A model generated the notes under the pieces. That model worked only from the letters and a program-made list of their open reading frames with translations, was not told the origin of the DNA and did no database searches. Shown in pieces: positions 53,676 to 64,000 of a DNA stretch of 64,000 nucleotides (positions within the stretch are counted from its first letter, which is position 1; each line of letters begins with the position of its first letter). The stretch comes from Tunicatimonas pelagia (GTDB taxonomy: Bacteria > Bacteroidota > Bacteroidia > Cytophagales > Cyclobacteriaceae): contig NZ_CP120683.1 of assembly GCF_030506325.1 (NCBI RefSeq), positions 7,107,968 to 7,171,967 of the forward strand, written 5' to 3'. A program made the position numbers and the translations under genes.

Positions 53676-55946
53676 ATGGCATTTGATCTGGATATGATTA
53701 AAGACGTTTACACCCAAATGGGTGAACGCGTCAGTAAGGCTCGTGAGATCGTAGGACGACCACTCACCTTAGCCGAAAAAATATTATACAGTCACCTTTA
53801 TCAAGGTAACCCTACCGAAGCTTACGAGCGCGGAGGCTCTTACGTAGATTTTAAACCCGACCGGGTAGCTATGCAAGACGCTACGGCTCAAATGGCTCTT
53901 CTTCAATTTATGCAGGCAGGAAAAGAGCAAACGGCTGTTCCTTCTACTGTCCATTGCGACCACCTGATTCAGGCAGAAGTGGGTGCCGAGGAGGATTTGG
54001 AAAAAGCAATCTCTACCAACAAAGAAGTTTACGATTTTCTTTCTTCAGTTTCTAACAAATACGGTATTGGCTTCTGGAAGCCAGGGGCAGGAATTATTCA
54101 TCAGGTAGTACTGGAAAACTACGCTTTCCCCGGAGGAATGATGATTGGTACGGACTCCCACACTCCAAACGCAGGTGGTTTGGGAATGATCGCTATCGGA
54201 GTGGGTGGAGCTGACGCCGTAGACGTAATGGCGGGAATGCCCTGGGAGCTAAAAATGCCTAAGCTAATTGGAGTAAGACTTACTGGGCGACTTAGCGGTT
54301 GGACTTCGGCTAAAGATGTCATTCTGAAAGTAGCCGGAATCCTGACAGTAAAGGGAGGAACCGGAGCCATTGTAGAGTACTTTGGCGATGGTGCTGATGC
54401 TATCTCTTGCACTGGTAAAGGAACCATCTGTAATATGGGCGCAGAAATCGGGGCGACCACTTCTCTATTCCACTATTCCCATAAAATGAAAGACTACTTG
54501 GAGGCGACCGAGCGAGCCGATATAGCTGCTGAAGCTGAAAAGGTAAAAGACCACCTCCGGGCTGACCAAGAAGTGATTGATAATCCGGATGAATACTTCG
54601 ATCAGGTAATTGAAATCAATCTTTCAGAACTGGAGCCCCACGTGAATGGCCCCTTCACCCCAGATTTGGCCTGGCCTATTTCTAAGCTGGCCGAAGCTGC
54701 TAAGGAACACCAGTGGCCAGAAAAAATTGAAGTGGGTCTCATTGGTTCTTGTACCAACTCATCGTACGAAGACATCACCCGTTCTGCTTCTATTGCCCAG
54801 CAAGCCGCTGATAAAAATATCAAAGCTAAATCAGAATTCACCATCACTCCGGGTTCTGAGCAGGTGCGGTTTACCGCTGAGCGTGATGGATTATTGGATG
54901 TATTTGATAGCATCGGTGGAGTGGTTCTTGCCAATGCCTGCGGCCCTTGTATCGGACAATGGGCTCGCCACAGCGATGATCCAGATAAGAAAAATACCAT
55001 TGTGACTTCCTTCAACCGGAACTTTGCTAAGCGGAACGATGGTAATCCCAACACCCATTCATTTGTTACCTCACCAGAGCTCACAACTGCTCTGGCGATT
55101 GCCGGAACACTAAAGTTTAATCCGCTGACGGACAAGCTGAAGAATGAAGACGGAGAAGAAGTAATGCTTGAAGAGCCACAGGGTATCGAGCTGCCTCCCA
55201 ATGGGTTCGGGGTAGAAGACGCTGGTTATCAAGCCCCAGCAGAAGACGGTAGCGATGTTGATGTAGTTGTGAAAGATGATTCGGAGCGATTACAAATTTT
55301 AACTCCCTTTGACGGTTGGGATGGCGACAATATCACCGGAATGCGCTTACTACTAAAGGCCTACGGAAAGTGTACGACCGACCATATTTCTATGGCGGGG
55401 CCTTGGTTACGCTTCCGCGGACATTTAGACAATATCTCCAACAACTGCTTTATCGGAGCGATCAATGCGTACAATAAAGAGGCGAATAAGGTAAAGAACC
55501 AGTTAACCGGAGAGTACGGTGAAGTTCCCGCTACGGCACGAGCCTACAAAGCTGAAGGCATTCCGCAGATTGTAGTAGGTGACGATAACTACGGCGAAGG
55601 CTCTTCCCGGGAACATGCGGCAATGGAACCCCGTCATTTAGGTGTTCGGGTGGTGTTAGTAAAATCCTTTGCTCGTATCCACGAAACTAACTTGAAGAAG
55701 CAGGGCGTTCTGGGTTTAACATTTGCTAACCCCGAAGATTACGATAAAGTACAAGAAGATGATACAGTAGAAACTGTAGACCTCGACCAATTTGCACCCG
55801 GTAAGCAAATCACGCTGAAGTTTACCCACGCAGATGGTTCAGAAGACCTAATTAAGACGAATCATACCTACAATGAAAACCAAATTGAGTGGTTCAAATC
55901 CGGCTCTGCCCTTAATCTAATCCGTAAGCTGGAAGGTAAGTCTTAA
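53676..55946 (+). CDS. Aconitate hydratase, mitochondrial type, 756 aa
   Basis: Isomerises citrate to isocitrate in the TCA cycle. The three [4Fe-4S] ligand cysteines are in [10 protein letters not shown] and [12 protein letters not shown]. Further marks are [14 protein letters not shown] and, in the C-terminal swivel domain, [15 protein letters not shown] and [16 protein letters not shown]. Length and the [16 protein letters not shown] start fit the compact mitochondrial/Bacteroidota type rather than the 890-aa AcnA. Followed by its own terminator, so monocistronic. Confidence 0.95.
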   Translation: MAFDLDMIKDVYTQMGERVSKAREIVGRPLTLAEKILYSHLYQGNPTEAYERGGSYVDFKPDRVAMQDATAQMALLQFMQAGKEQTAVPSTVHCDHLIQAEVGAEEDLEKAISTNKEVYDFLSSVSNKYGIGFWKPGAGIIHQVVLENYAFPGGMMIGTDSHTPNAGGLGMIAIGVGGADAVDVMAGMPWELKMPKLIGVRLTGRLSGWTSAKDVILKVAGILTVKGGTGAIVEYFGDGADAISCTGKGTICNMGAEIGATTSLFHYSHKMKDYLEATERADIAAEAEKVKDHLRADQEVIDNPDEYFDQVIEINLSELEPHVNGPFTPDLAWPISKLAEAAKEHQWPEKIEVGLIGSCTNSSYEDITRSASIAQQAADKNIKAKSEFTITPGSEQVRFTAERDGLLDVFDSIGGVVLANACGPCIGQWARHSDDPDKKNTIVTSFNRNFAKRNDGNPNTHSFVTSPELTTALAIAGTLKFNPLTDKLKNEDGEEVMLEEPQGIELPPNGFGVEDAGYQAPAEDGSDVDVVVKDDSERLQILTPFDGWDGDNITGMRLLLKAYGKCTTDHISMAGPWLRFRGHLDNISNNCFIGAINAYNKEANKVKNQLTGEYGEVPATARAYKAEGIPQIVVGDDNYGEGSSREHAAMEPRHLGVRVVLVKSFARIHETNLKKQGVLGLTFANPEDYDKVQEDDTVETVDLDQFAPGKQITLKFTHADGSEDLIKTNHTYNENQIEWFKSGSALNLIRKLEGKS

Positions 55947-55969
55947 TTGCTTAGCTCATTATTATTTCA

Positions 55970-55999
55970 AAGCCGTAACCTGACGAGTACGGCTTTTTT
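55970..55999 (+). terminator. intrinsic terminator of the aconitase gene
   Basis: AAGCCGTA (55970-55977) pairs with TACGGCTT (55988-55995) around a 10-nt loop, followed by a T run, 24 nt after the stop. Confidence 0.8.
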
Positions 56000-56033
56000 A
56001 TTTGCTATGCTTCAATACTATTTTTTGATTTAT

Positions 56034-57521
56034 TTATTCTGACGACTGTATTGACGGATGAGACACATCTCCGGCTTTCCCTTTCACGGGTATAAATTCT
56101 ATGGGTGGATAAAATAAAGCTACGTCATCTATATTCCCTCCTTTTAAAAAGCGAATAACGGTAGGAGTTGCTTCCGGATGGGTGAGTATCTGTTCGTGCC
56201 CGGCATTATCAACAATGATGTGGCTGCTGTTGGAGAACCCCCAGCGAACTTCTTCGGCTTGGTAAGGTGGCGTGTTAAAATCCAGCGTACCACTCATAAA
56301 CAAGGTACGCACATTGCTAACCAATGGCTCCCGAAATTCTTCGCCCAAATCAGGATGGGGCCAATCGGTACTCATGGAAGCCTCCAGAATATCCCGAAAT
56401 GGGCTTACGGCTAGTTCCTCCTCTACTCGGGCTAATCGGCTTGGACTCCCCCCCGATGCTATATCCATTGTGGCGTTCATGCCATGCTCTACGTAGAAGC
56501 CCTCAATGCGTTTTTGGATAAACCATTGCAACATAGCGTAATTACCCTGATCAATGCTGTACAGCAGCCGAGGAAAAACCAGAATATCAGAAGCATCGCC
56601 AATGTCAATGCGTAAAATCATATTCAGCCCAAAGGAACCCACCTTCATCTTCATAGACTCACCCGTAAGCGGTGAACTAACTTCTACCTCCGCTGGGTTC
56701 TCGTCTAGAGAATGAACCACTCGCTGGTACAAGTCCGTTAGGTCGGGTACTACCGCTCTTATCTTCGGGTCAGCCTGAGCCATTAGGGCAATCTTCTGAA
56801 ACTGCGTATCCATTGCCGAAGGCAGCTTGAAAGTATGATTGAGTCCTTCTACACCAACCAGTACTGCGTTTTTTACGTGCGAACCAAAATACTTGATGTA
56901 GGCTTGTCCCAAGTGGGTTCCGTAGCTGAAGCCATACAATGAAAATTGGTCGTAGGATAAAGCTTGACGCAGATCATCAATATCCTGGGCACTTTCTAGC
57001 GTAGTATACCCGAGTAAATCAACCCCTCGTTGCTTAAAATCATCTAAAGCAGCCTGACCCATTTTCTCAGAATAGCTTTCTCTTGCCGCTTCATCGGCGA
57101 GAATATCCGTCGGAATACCTTCTTGATGGATATACAGCACTCGTTCCGTCCCAGCACCTGTTCCCCGCTGATCGAGCAGAATTACATCACTCACTTCCAA
57201 AAAGGGCAGCCATTGTTCCAGATAATGCGAATCATCCGCCTGCCAAGTACAGCTTAGTCCAGGTCCCCCCTCCAGATAAATGAGCGGAACGTCCGGTTCA
57301 GAATTGGTGCTCTTTAGTTGCACAAAATGAATGGAAATTTCTTCTGAATCAGGATTGTTGCGATTTTCCGGCACCTTTAGACTTCCGACGGTAGCGTTCA
57401 CCACTGTTCCTGAGGCAGATTTGAAGGACTTATTCTCGGTCGTTAGGCGCTCGGAATAGTCTTGGGCACTAGCAAAATGACTCATTAGATACATACCCAA
57501 CATTAGCAATAGATTTTTCAT
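56034..57521 (-). CDS. Secreted S33-family alpha/beta hydrolase (tricorn/prolyl aminopeptidase type), 495 aa
   Basis: Start ATG 57521 gives a signal peptide (MKNLLLMLGMYLMSHFASAQ). The longer frame to 57638 is rejected. The alpha/beta core has the oxyanion/strand motif LIYLEGGPGLS, DQRGTGAG, nucleophile elbow YGFSYGTHLGQAY, acidic residue in SGTLDFNTPP and terminal VDNAGHEQI. It is related to proline iminopeptidases and tripeptidyl aminopeptidases of actinobacterial type. A periplasmic exopeptidase role is expected. Convergent with aconitase. Confidence 0.85.
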   Translation of the reverse strand: MKNLLLMLGMYLMSHFASAQDYSERLTTENKSFKSASGTVVNATVGSLKVPENRNNPDSEEISIHFVQLKSTNSEPDVPLIYLEGGPGLSCTWQADDSHYLEQWLPFLEVSDVILLDQRGTGAGTERVLYIHQEGIPTDILADEAARESYSEKMGQAALDDFKQRGVDLLGYTTLESAQDIDDLRQALSYDQFSLYGFSYGTHLGQAYIKYFGSHVKNAVLVGVEGLNHTFKLPSAMDTQFQKIALMAQADPKIRAVVPDLTDLYQRVVHSLDENPAEVEVSSPLTGESMKMKVGSFGLNMILRIDIGDASDILVFPRLLYSIDQGNYAMLQWFIQKRIEGFYVEHGMNATMDIASGGSPSRLARVEEELAVSPFRDILEASMSTDWPHPDLGEEFREPLVSNVRTLFMSGTLDFNTPPYQAEEVRWGFSNSSHIIVDNAGHEQILTHPEATPTVIRFLKGGNIDDVALFYPPIEFIPVKGKAGDVSHPSIQSSE

Positions 57522-57721
57522 CGAGTTTAGTTTTTTCTCAATGATAAGCTTATAACTGATACCAAAAGTTGATAGCAGCCTAATGACCGATAACCAGTGA
57601 CAGATTATCGATTTGACCGTACCAATTGCATTCGTCATTCGGTACTGTTAATTCGGGTGACCTTACCCATCATTCGTCGACCATTCCCGACCAACATCTA
57701 TTTTTTGAGTAATTTTCAGAT

Positions 57722-58783
57722 ATGGGAGAGGAAAACCATATTGTCGATCGAGTCTTTCAACATCGTTGGTTACCGCATTTTTTGTTTTGGGTTGTATTTC
57801 TGCTGATGGCTCCGTTTACGTCAGACCGAGGCTTAGAGAAAGCGGGAGAAGCTTTTCTTATCCGAACAATAGCTTTGCCTACGAAGATGATGGCAACGTA
57901 CCTCCTGGTTTATTATCAAATTCCCCAACTCTTACAGAAGAAAAAGTACCTAGAATTCATTCTTAGTTTTGTAGTCAGCGTAGTAGTATTTACCATTCTG
58001 GCTCGCTATACCACCATCCACATCGCCGAAAGGCTAACTGATCCGGATGAGGTGCCGGAATCGCTGGGGCAAATTATTCGTGAATATGAGTTTACCCTAG
58101 GGTACTTTGGCCGGATATATCCATTAGCTTTTCTCTTCCTTTTCTTCAAAATGATCAAAGACCGAGGAATAGAAAAACAAAAGATTGAGATACTCAAACA
58201 GGAAAAAGCGAATGCCGAACTCAATTTTCTAAAAGCTCAGATTCATCCCCACTTTCTCTTCAACACCCTCAATAATCTATACGCGCTTACTTTAGAGAAA
58301 TCAGATGAGGCCCCCGAAGTGGTTGCCAAACTGGCGGAGATGCTAGACTATATGCTCTACCGTTGCCAGGACGAAAAAGTACCCATCAGCCAGGAAATCG
58401 CGCTGTTGGAACACTATACTGACTTAGAAAAATTACGGTACGGGGATCGGCTTACGTTAAACTTCACGTATTCCGTTGATAATCCGCAAACCCCGATCGC
58501 TCCGCTTATTTTAATTTCTATTGTGGAAAATGCTTTTAAACATGGGGTTAGCAGCGTGGTCGGCCCGGCAGCAGTTAGCATATCGTTGGAAGTGCTAAAC
58601 GGTAGGTTGGATTTTAATGTAATCAACAGCAAACCAATCGCCACGGAAGCTGATCCGATGAATTACAAAAAGGGAATTGGCGTACAAAATGCTCAACGTC
58701 AGCTAGATTTGCTGTACCCTAATCAGTATGCGTGGCGCACGGAAGAACACGCTGAAACCTACGAAGTACATTTGAGCCTATGA
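57722..58783 (+). CDS. LytS-type sensor histidine kinase, 353 aa
   Basis: Four N-terminal membrane helices (about 15-150), then a His_kinase domain with the phosphoacceptor LKAQIHPHFLFNTLNNLYAL (about 170-190) and a HATPase domain with the N box SIVENAFKHGVS and GIGVQNAQRQLDLLYP. No extracytoplasmic sensor domain. Its last four bases overlap the response regulator start (ATGA), so the two are co-translated. Confidence 0.92.
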   Translation: MGEENHIVDRVFQHRWLPHFLFWVVFLLMAPFTSDRGLEKAGEAFLIRTIALPTKMMATYLLVYYQIPQLLQKKKYLEFILSFVVSVVVFTILARYTTIHIAERLTDPDEVPESLGQIIREYEFTLGYFGRIYPLAFLFLFFKMIKDRGIEKQKIEILKQEKANAELNFLKAQIHPHFLFNTLNNLYALTLEKSDEAPEVVAKLAEMLDYMLYRCQDEKVPISQEIALLEHYTDLEKLRYGDRLTLNFTYSVDNPQTPIAPLILISIVENAFKHGVSSVVGPAAVSISLEVLNGRLDFNVINSKPIATEADPMNYKKGIGVQNAQRQLDLLYPNQYAWRTEEHAETYEVHLSL

Positions 58784-59511
58784 GTACCCAGAATAGAATT
58801 AATTGCCTAGTGGTAGATGATGAGCCATTGGCAGCTAGGTTGTTAACGAGGCACATCGATCAATTCGCGCAGTTGAATCTGGTGGCAACCTGCGAAAACG
58901 CGCTGGAAGCGTTTGATATACTACAGAAGGAATCCGTAGATTTACTATTTCTGGATATTCAGATGCCGGGCATCGACGGCCTCCGATTCGCCCGATCACT
59001 ACAACATCCCCCTAGCATTATTTTTACCACCGCCTACCGCGATTATGCGGTAGAGAGCTACGAACTGGATGTGGTAGACTATTTACTCAAGCCGATCACT
59101 ATTGACCGTTTCCTAAAATCCATCACTAAATATCTAGGACGAACTAGTAATCGAGCCCGTGAATACCCCAAAGAAACTGCTACCGATGGCGAAGCATCGT
59201 TCATGTACGTAAACACGAACCGCAAATTCGTGAAGATACAATTTGACGATGTGTTGTATGTCGAGAGCCTAAAGGATTACGTGAAAATTCACCTTCGGGA
59301 TCAAGATATTCTAACCAAGGAAAAAATCAGCGAGTTTGAGCAGAAGCTACCCGTCTACTTCCTCCGTATCCATCGCTCCTACATTGTCAATAGCAATAAA
59401 GTCTCGGCCTACACCATGCATGATATTGAGATCGACGGCAAGGAAATTCCTATCGGAGTATCTTATAAAAAAGAGGTGGTTAAGTTTTTAAGGCAAACTA
59501 GCACTCGCTAA
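58780..59511 (+). CDS. LytTR-family response regulator, 243 aa
   Basis: The receiver domain (about 5-125) has acidic pocket VVDDE, phosphoacceptor Asp in LLFLDIQMPGIDG, the Thr in IIFTTAYRDYAV and the Lys in YLLKPI. The LytTR DNA-binding domain is at about 140-240 (FVKIQFDDVLYVESLKDYVKI... LRIHRSYIVNSNKV). All phosphorylation residues are intact. Partner of the kinase at 57722-58783. Target genes unknown. AT-rich sequence with few features follows. Confidence 0.93.
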   Translation: MSTQNRINCLVVDDEPLAARLLTRHIDQFAQLNLVATCENALEAFDILQKESVDLLFLDIQMPGIDGLRFARSLQHPPSIIFTTAYRDYAVESYELDVVDYLLKPITIDRFLKSITKYLGRTSNRAREYPKETATDGEASFMYVNTNRKFVKIQFDDVLYVESLKDYVKIHLRDQDILTKEKISEFEQKLPVYFLRIHRSYIVNSNKVSAYTMHDIEIDGKEIPIGVSYKKEVVKFLRQTSTR

Positions 59512-59583
59512 TCTTATGAAAACTTATAATACTGATTAACATATATTTAACACCAATTAATACAAGTATTACTTAAAGCTAAC

Positions 59584-61707
59584 TCACAAGATTTCATTCA
59601 TTAGTTTTTGTAGAATATCCTGAGCGGCCTGAGCAATTACTGTTCCTGGTCCAAATATTCCCAGCACTCCTACTTCGTAGAGAAAATCGTAATCCTTCGA
59701 AGGAATTACTCCGCCCACAATGATGCCAATATCATCCCGATCAATCTTCTTAAGTTCTTCTATTAGTTCAGGAACAAGCCCCTTGTGGGCTCCAGCCAAA
59801 CTAGAAATTCCAACTACGTGCACATCGTTTTCGGCCGCCTGCCGGGCTACTTCTTCGGGGGTCTGAAAGAGCGGACCAATATCAACGTCGAAGCCCAAAT
59901 CAGCGAAACTAGTAGCGATAACCTTCGCCCCTCGGTCGTGCCCGTCTTGCCCCATCTTAGCCACTAAGATTCGGGGGCGTCGCCCATCTAGTTCAGCAAA
60001 TTGATCGGATAGTTGTCGGGCTTTTATAAAGTCTTCGTTCATAGCAATTTCTTTAGCGTATACGCCCTGTACAGTTTGAGAAGTAGCCTGAAACCGCCTA
60101 AAAACTTTTTCCATAGCACTCGATATTTCTCCCAGTGTAGCTCGTTCCCGAGCGGCTACCACTGCCAGCTCCAGCAGATTCCCTTCTCCGGTTTCAGCCG
60201 CATTTTCCAGGGATGTGAGCGCGCTTCGTACCTTTTCGTTATTGCGGCTATCTTTTACTGCATTCAACCGTGCTAGCTGCTCGGAACGCACCTGCTCATT
60301 ATCCACTTCCCGCACATCAAATCCTGTATCGCTGCCTTCGTTAACCTGAAAACGATTCACTCCCACAATAACCTCTTCACCGGCATCAATCCGCGCTTGC
60401 TTTTTAGCCGCTGCTTCTTCTATTTTAAGTTTAGGAACTCCTTGCTCAATGGCCTTTGCCATTCCGCCTAAGCCTTTTATTTCTTCCAGATGCCCCCACG
60501 CTTGTTCTACTAACTTTCCTGTGAGGGATTCAACGTAGTAAGAACCTCCCCAAGGATCAATCACCGGAGTGATAGTTAATTCTTCCTGCAAGAAAAGCTG
60601 AGTATTACGAGCAATCCGAGCCGAAAACTCGGTAGGCAAGGCAATAGCTTCGTCTAGTGAGTTAGTATGCAGCGACTGGGTTCCACCAAAGACAGCAGCT
60701 AAAGCTTCCAGGCAGGTTCGAGCCACGTTATTAAACGGGTCTTGCTCGGTGAGACTATAGCCCGAGGTTTGACAATGCGTACGCAGTGCCATCGATTTAG
60801 GATTCTGCGGATTGAATGGCTTCATCAGTTCGGCCCACAGTAATCTACCAGCCCGTAATTTGGCAATCTCCGTGAAAAAGTTCATACCAATTCCCCAGAA
60901 GAATGACAAACGAGGAGCAAAATCGTCAATTGCTAAACCTGCTTTCAGTCCGGTTTGCACATACTCCAACCCATCGGCTAAAGTGTAGGCCAACTCTAAA
61001 TCGGCCGGAGCACCAGCTTCATGCATATGGTAACCGCTGATACTAATTGAATTGAACTTAGGCATATGTTGAGCGGTATAGGCAAAGATATCAGCGATAA
61101 TCTTCAGCGAGGGCGCAGGGGGGTAAATGTACGTATTTCGCACCATGAACTCCTTCAGAATATCGTTCTGAATAGTTCCTTTGAGTTGTTCGGGCTTCAC
61201 GCCCTGCTCTTCCGCCGCTACAATATAAAACGCCATAATTGGAATTACCGCCCCGTTCATAGTCATAGAGACCGACATTTGATCGAGTGGTATTTGATCG
61301 AACAATACCTTCATATCCTCTACTGTATCAATGGCTACTCCCGCTTTTCCCACATCACCCGTTACGCGCGGATGATCCGAATCGTAACCCCGATGAGTAG
61401 GTAGATCAAAAGCTACCGACAAACCTCGTTGCCCAGCGGCCAGATTTTTACGATAAAACTCGTTCGATTCAGTAGCAGTAGAGAAACCCGCGTACTGTCG
61501 GATGGTCCAGGGGCGGGTTACATACATGGAGGCGTAAGGCCCCCGTAGGTAGGGTGGAATTCCGGCTACAAACCCCAGGTGGTTTAACTCATCTACGTCA
61601 GACTGGTAGAAAACTGAGGGCAGTGCTTTTCCTGAGGCTTTTGACGAAACTGCCCGAGGGGAAAGTCGTACTGGTTTCGCTTGGTATTTTTGGAAATCTG
61701 GCTTCAT
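59584..61707 (-). CDS. Methylmalonyl-CoA mutase large (B12-binding) subunit, 707 aa
   Basis: Catalyses the adenosylcobalamin-dependent interconversion of succinyl-CoA and (R)-methylmalonyl-CoA. The N-terminal TIM-barrel part carries [20 protein letters not shown] and [10 protein letters not shown]. The C-terminal B12 domain (about 575-705) has the base-off motif [13 protein letters not shown] and [11 protein letters not shown]. Length matches the catalytic subunit. Its start overlaps the small subunit stop by 4 nt (61704-61707). Supports propionate metabolism. Confidence 0.95.
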   Translation of the reverse strand: MKPDFQKYQAKPVRLSPRAVSSKASGKALPSVFYQSDVDELNHLGFVAGIPPYLRGPYASMYVTRPWTIRQYAGFSTATESNEFYRKNLAAGQRGLSVAFDLPTHRGYDSDHPRVTGDVGKAGVAIDTVEDMKVLFDQIPLDQMSVSMTMNGAVIPIMAFYIVAAEEQGVKPEQLKGTIQNDILKEFMVRNTYIYPPAPSLKIIADIFAYTAQHMPKFNSISISGYHMHEAGAPADLELAYTLADGLEYVQTGLKAGLAIDDFAPRLSFFWGIGMNFFTEIAKLRAGRLLWAELMKPFNPQNPKSMALRTHCQTSGYSLTEQDPFNNVARTCLEALAAVFGGTQSLHTNSLDEAIALPTEFSARIARNTQLFLQEELTITPVIDPWGGSYYVESLTGKLVEQAWGHLEEIKGLGGMAKAIEQGVPKLKIEEAAAKKQARIDAGEEVIVGVNRFQVNEGSDTGFDVREVDNEQVRSEQLARLNAVKDSRNNEKVRSALTSLENAAETGEGNLLELAVVAARERATLGEISSAMEKVFRRFQATSQTVQGVYAKEIAMNEDFIKARQLSDQFAELDGRRPRILVAKMGQDGHDRGAKVIATSFADLGFDVDIGPLFQTPEEVARQAAENDVHVVGISSLAGAHKGLVPELIEELKKIDRDDIGIIVGGVIPSKDYDFLYEVGVLGIFGPGTVIAQAAQDILQKLMNEIL

Positions 61708-63425
61708 GGTAGTACTCGGCTAATTATATTCAACAACGGGAGAAGGTCAGCCTGAGCGTGTATAACAGCATCTATTACTCTTTTTTGTAGTAACTCAGCT
61801 AGTAATGGAGTGGTCCCTACCACTATTTTTGGCACTAAAGCTAATTCGGCATGATTCGCCTCCTCCTCTAAGTGTGATTCGTACCAAGTGTCATCGCCAC
61901 AGAAAATTATAACGGCTGGTTGACCTTTTTGCAAACTAGCTGCTAGCGAATTTTCTGCGGTAGAATATGATACGCCTAAAGTTGTTAGCAGCTCTGTAAC
62001 AAAAGTTATTTTTTTACTAACCATTGAGTTATTTGTGCCTCTAGACCCCAAAATGGCAACTAAAGGCTCCTTCTCTTCGGGTAACTTATCTATTCTACGC
62101 CGAACATTCTCCCATCGCTTCATGTACGATGGTACGCTTTTATTATCTAAATCGTGATCATTTGTTATCTTTTCCAGAGGATTTGCATAGCGCGTTACGC
62201 CTACTACTGTTCTTTTTTGCTGCAACAGTTCTTGCTCTCTTTTTTCAATGTTTGGGTGAAACTGTTCGGCTAAATTTATTACACCTGACCGATAATACCC
62301 TCCCTCTTTTTCTATTACCAAAAATAGCTTCCAGGCTTGTTCTACCATATCATCTATCAACTTAGTGAAGAAGTACGCTCCATCAACCGAATTCTTTACA
62401 TCGTGCAAACGTCCTTCCTCACGCAGTAGGTGCTGAATATTGGCTGCCATCCTGATTCCAAACTCGCTAGGTTGATTGTACCGGAAATCATGACAGCGAA
62501 GGGATACCACGTCAGCCTCGCCCACAGTAGCGGCCAATGCTTCTACGGTATTTCTCATCAAATTTGCATCGGGGTCATACAGACTTTTATTCAACGTGCC
62601 CGACATAGCCCGAATCTCAATATGGTAAGGATTGCAATCTGCTCTACCGTAGGCATCAAGTATATAACGCATAAGTACGCGTGCTGCTTTAAGCTTAGCT
62701 ACATCCAGATAAAACTCTCCGCTAAGACTTAAAGCCAGCTCAGTTTGCATCACTAGCGATTCTACTGATACTCCTTGGTCAGTAAGCTGATCCCAGTGAG
62801 CTAATAACAGGCTCAGGGAAGCGGCCAATTCTTGAACCGCGGTTGCTCCCTCATTACCCAATACATCGCCCCGAATTCCTAACCACCGAATATCGTTTTT
62901 ATTGGTTTGCTCATTTATCAATGATGTCAAATCTACAACTTGTTTATCGCTTAAAGGTGAGTTGGGATTAGACACTGACGAGTTATAAAGGGTAAGCCCT
63001 AGTTTATTTTCCTTTACAAAATGTTCAACAAACGAAGCAATTCCAGTACTATCACCGTGTTCATAAGCTAATGCCGCCGATTGTATCGTTGAAACCTTAT
63101 TTTCTCCCCCAAAAAGCCGACTGGCTTGGGCTAGCGACGAGAAGACATCTTCTAAACCCAAACGACTCATATCTATATCCGCAGTGTCCAGCGAAGGTTC
63201 AGCTAGCATTATACTGATCGTTGGGCAAATTAACTCCTGAGAAATAGGAAGTTCGTACTCCACCGTCTGCCTATGACCTATTGATTCGGCAGTGTTAGTC
63301 GCCGAAAGCATTAAGTCTTCGAACCGAAACGTATAAGGAAACAAGATAGACTCAAACTTACGGGTCTCCCGATTGGCCTGCTCAATCCACTCCGACTCAG
63401 TTTTAGGTTGAAATCTGTCAAACAT
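61704..63425 (-). CDS. Methylmalonyl-CoA mutase small subunit, 573 aa
   Basis: Homologous to the large subunit but with the B12-binding histidine motif (D-x-H-x-x-G) lost in the C-terminal domain, which reads [17 protein letters not shown] instead. This is normal for the non-catalytic MutA partner. The barrel domain is recognisable ([42 protein letters not shown]). First gene of the two-gene operon. The start [20 protein letters not shown] is unambiguous. Forms a heterodimer with the 59584-61707 product. Confidence 0.93.
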   Translation of the reverse strand: MFDRFQPKTESEWIEQANRETRKFESILFPYTFRFEDLMLSATNTAESIGHRQTVEYELPISQELICPTISIMLAEPSLDTADIDMSRLGLEDVFSSLAQASRLFGGENKVSTIQSAALAYEHGDSTGIASFVEHFVKENKLGLTLYNSSVSNPNSPLSDKQVVDLTSLINEQTNKNDIRWLGIRGDVLGNEGATAVQELAASLSLLLAHWDQLTDQGVSVESLVMQTELALSLSGEFYLDVAKLKAARVLMRYILDAYGRADCNPYHIEIRAMSGTLNKSLYDPDANLMRNTVEALAATVGEADVVSLRCHDFRYNQPSEFGIRMAANIQHLLREEGRLHDVKNSVDGAYFFTKLIDDMVEQAWKLFLVIEKEGGYYRSGVINLAEQFHPNIEKREQELLQQKRTVVGVTRYANPLEKITNDHDLDNKSVPSYMKRWENVRRRIDKLPEEKEPLVAILGSRGTNNSMVSKKITFVTELLTTLGVSYSTAENSLAASLQKGQPAVIIFCGDDTWYESHLEEEANHAELALVPKIVVGTTPLLAELLQKRVIDAVIHAQADLLPLLNIISRVLP

Positions 63426-64000
63426 ATAGAGTAAATAACAAGTGTACTATTGAATTTAACTGGGTGTCAGCCTCTTAGGTTACCCCGCTCTTTTTACCAT
63501 TTCAGTTTTAGAAAATAGCTTTTTTCCCTAAACCGTAGATTATCAAATTGTTAACATTTTTCTCCGCTCTTAACTTTACTTACTACTTTAATATCTAACT
63601 AATATGGAAGCATTTTTTAAGACTAAAATTTTATGATTTTTCTGTATATAAATTTTTCTGGACGTAGCAGATTTAAAATTTACTAAGCAGTACAACTACT
63701 ATTTTACGCTTTTTTCTAGCTGATCCATAGGTAATTATACCTGAACCATTCATTTAACTCTTAAAATCAAAAGCTGGGTTTATTCTCTCTCAGACTAGAT
63801 TTACATTTTGCAGAATTCTAATAATAATCCAAGTCAATATCTGACTCGTTTTTTTCTTTATTTTTTTTTTCCAACCTTTACTAACGCTTCGCAAATTAAT
63901 CCTCGTACTGGCATCGCTAATTTGTAATTCGTTCAAAATAGAATGATGGCAGACTAATTGCTAATAATGATACTTGCTTATGCGATCTAACCTACTACTG
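63426..64000. other. 575-nt AT-rich region to the window end; no gene supported
   Basis: Stops are dense in all frames. Poly-T tracts occur at 63848-63871. A plus frame from about 63820 to 63925 would read a signal-peptide-like stretch (TRFFLYFFFPTFTNA) but stops after about 35 codons with no ATG, so I do not call it. It probably contains the promoter of the methylmalonyl-CoA mutase operon and the start region of whatever lies beyond the window. Confidence 0.4.

Noticed and set aside
63820..63925. Signal-peptide-like plus-strand stretch near the window end
   Set aside because: No start codon, stops after about 35 codons, and hydrophobicity comes from poly-T tracts.
1..64000. Search for CRISPR arrays, tRNA, rRNA and riboswitches
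   Set aside because: No regularly spaced identical repeats, cloverleaf-like segments, rRNA-like sequence or recognisable riboswitch cores were seen by eye; covariance-model searches could not be run.

Overview
The window looks like a chromosomal segment of a member of Bacteroidota, most likely a marine Cytophagales-type bacterium. The evidence is a C-terminal type IX secretion sorting domain on the 952-3264 product, TAnnTTTG-type -7 promoter boxes, LytS/LytTR two-component pairs, FtsX-like solo permeases, an ABC-permease/M1-aminopeptidase fusion and almost no Shine-Dalgarno sequences. No rRNA, tRNA, CRISPR array or prophage was seen.

Layout. 1-3264: two divergent genes for secreted/surface proteins (FG-GAP repeat, SBBP-like repeat). 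3308-3580: scars of a lost gene and of an IS5-type transposase. 3590-13855: the most interesting block, a minus-strand operon running PspA/IM30, YqiJ-like membrane OB-fold protein, YqiK-like flotillin, two small membrane proteins and a 1625-aa AAA ATPase. It faces a divergent XRE/S24-like regulator that has lost its protease residues and has two perfect palindromes just before its start. 14111-17570: FtsX-type permease and quinone-reductase-like enzyme. 17595-20555: accessory patch with a RES toxin-antitoxin pair, an Rpn nuclease and a transposase killed by one amber codon. 20736-27066: RND efflux trio. 27643-30534: OmpH chaperone, Tat-exported TIM-barrel protein, and an ArsI/CadI dioxygenase translationally coupled to a SigZ-like sigma factor. 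30607-35892: ackA and pta, separated by an opposite-strand gene for a LEA-like acidic repeat protein. 36048-39720: two envelope proteins, a duplicated aldehyde-dehydrogenase fragment and a gene that seems to have lost its signal peptide at that junction. 39783-45609: oxidative (Weimberg-type) pentonate degradation with a decaying toxin-antitoxin pair inside. 45612-50874: CPBP protease, ABC ATPase and permease/M1 peptidase. 51004-53578: TPR-like protein, a LytS kinase fused by deletion to the tail of a LytTR regulator, and an esterase. 53676-63425: aconitase, S33 peptidase, an intact LytS/LytTR pair and methylmalonyl-CoA mutase.

How it fits together. Central carbon genes (ackA, pta, aconitase, methylmalonyl-CoA mutase, pentonate pathway feeding 2-oxoglutarate) alternate with envelope and stress functions. 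Several loci preserve rearrangement scars (duplication, deletion fusion, 14-nt insertion, nonsense mutation). The best candidate for an under-described system is the PspA-flotillin-AAA operon with its own regulator: an ESCRT-III-like protein, a membrane-microdomain scaffold and a remodelling ATPase in one transcription unit.
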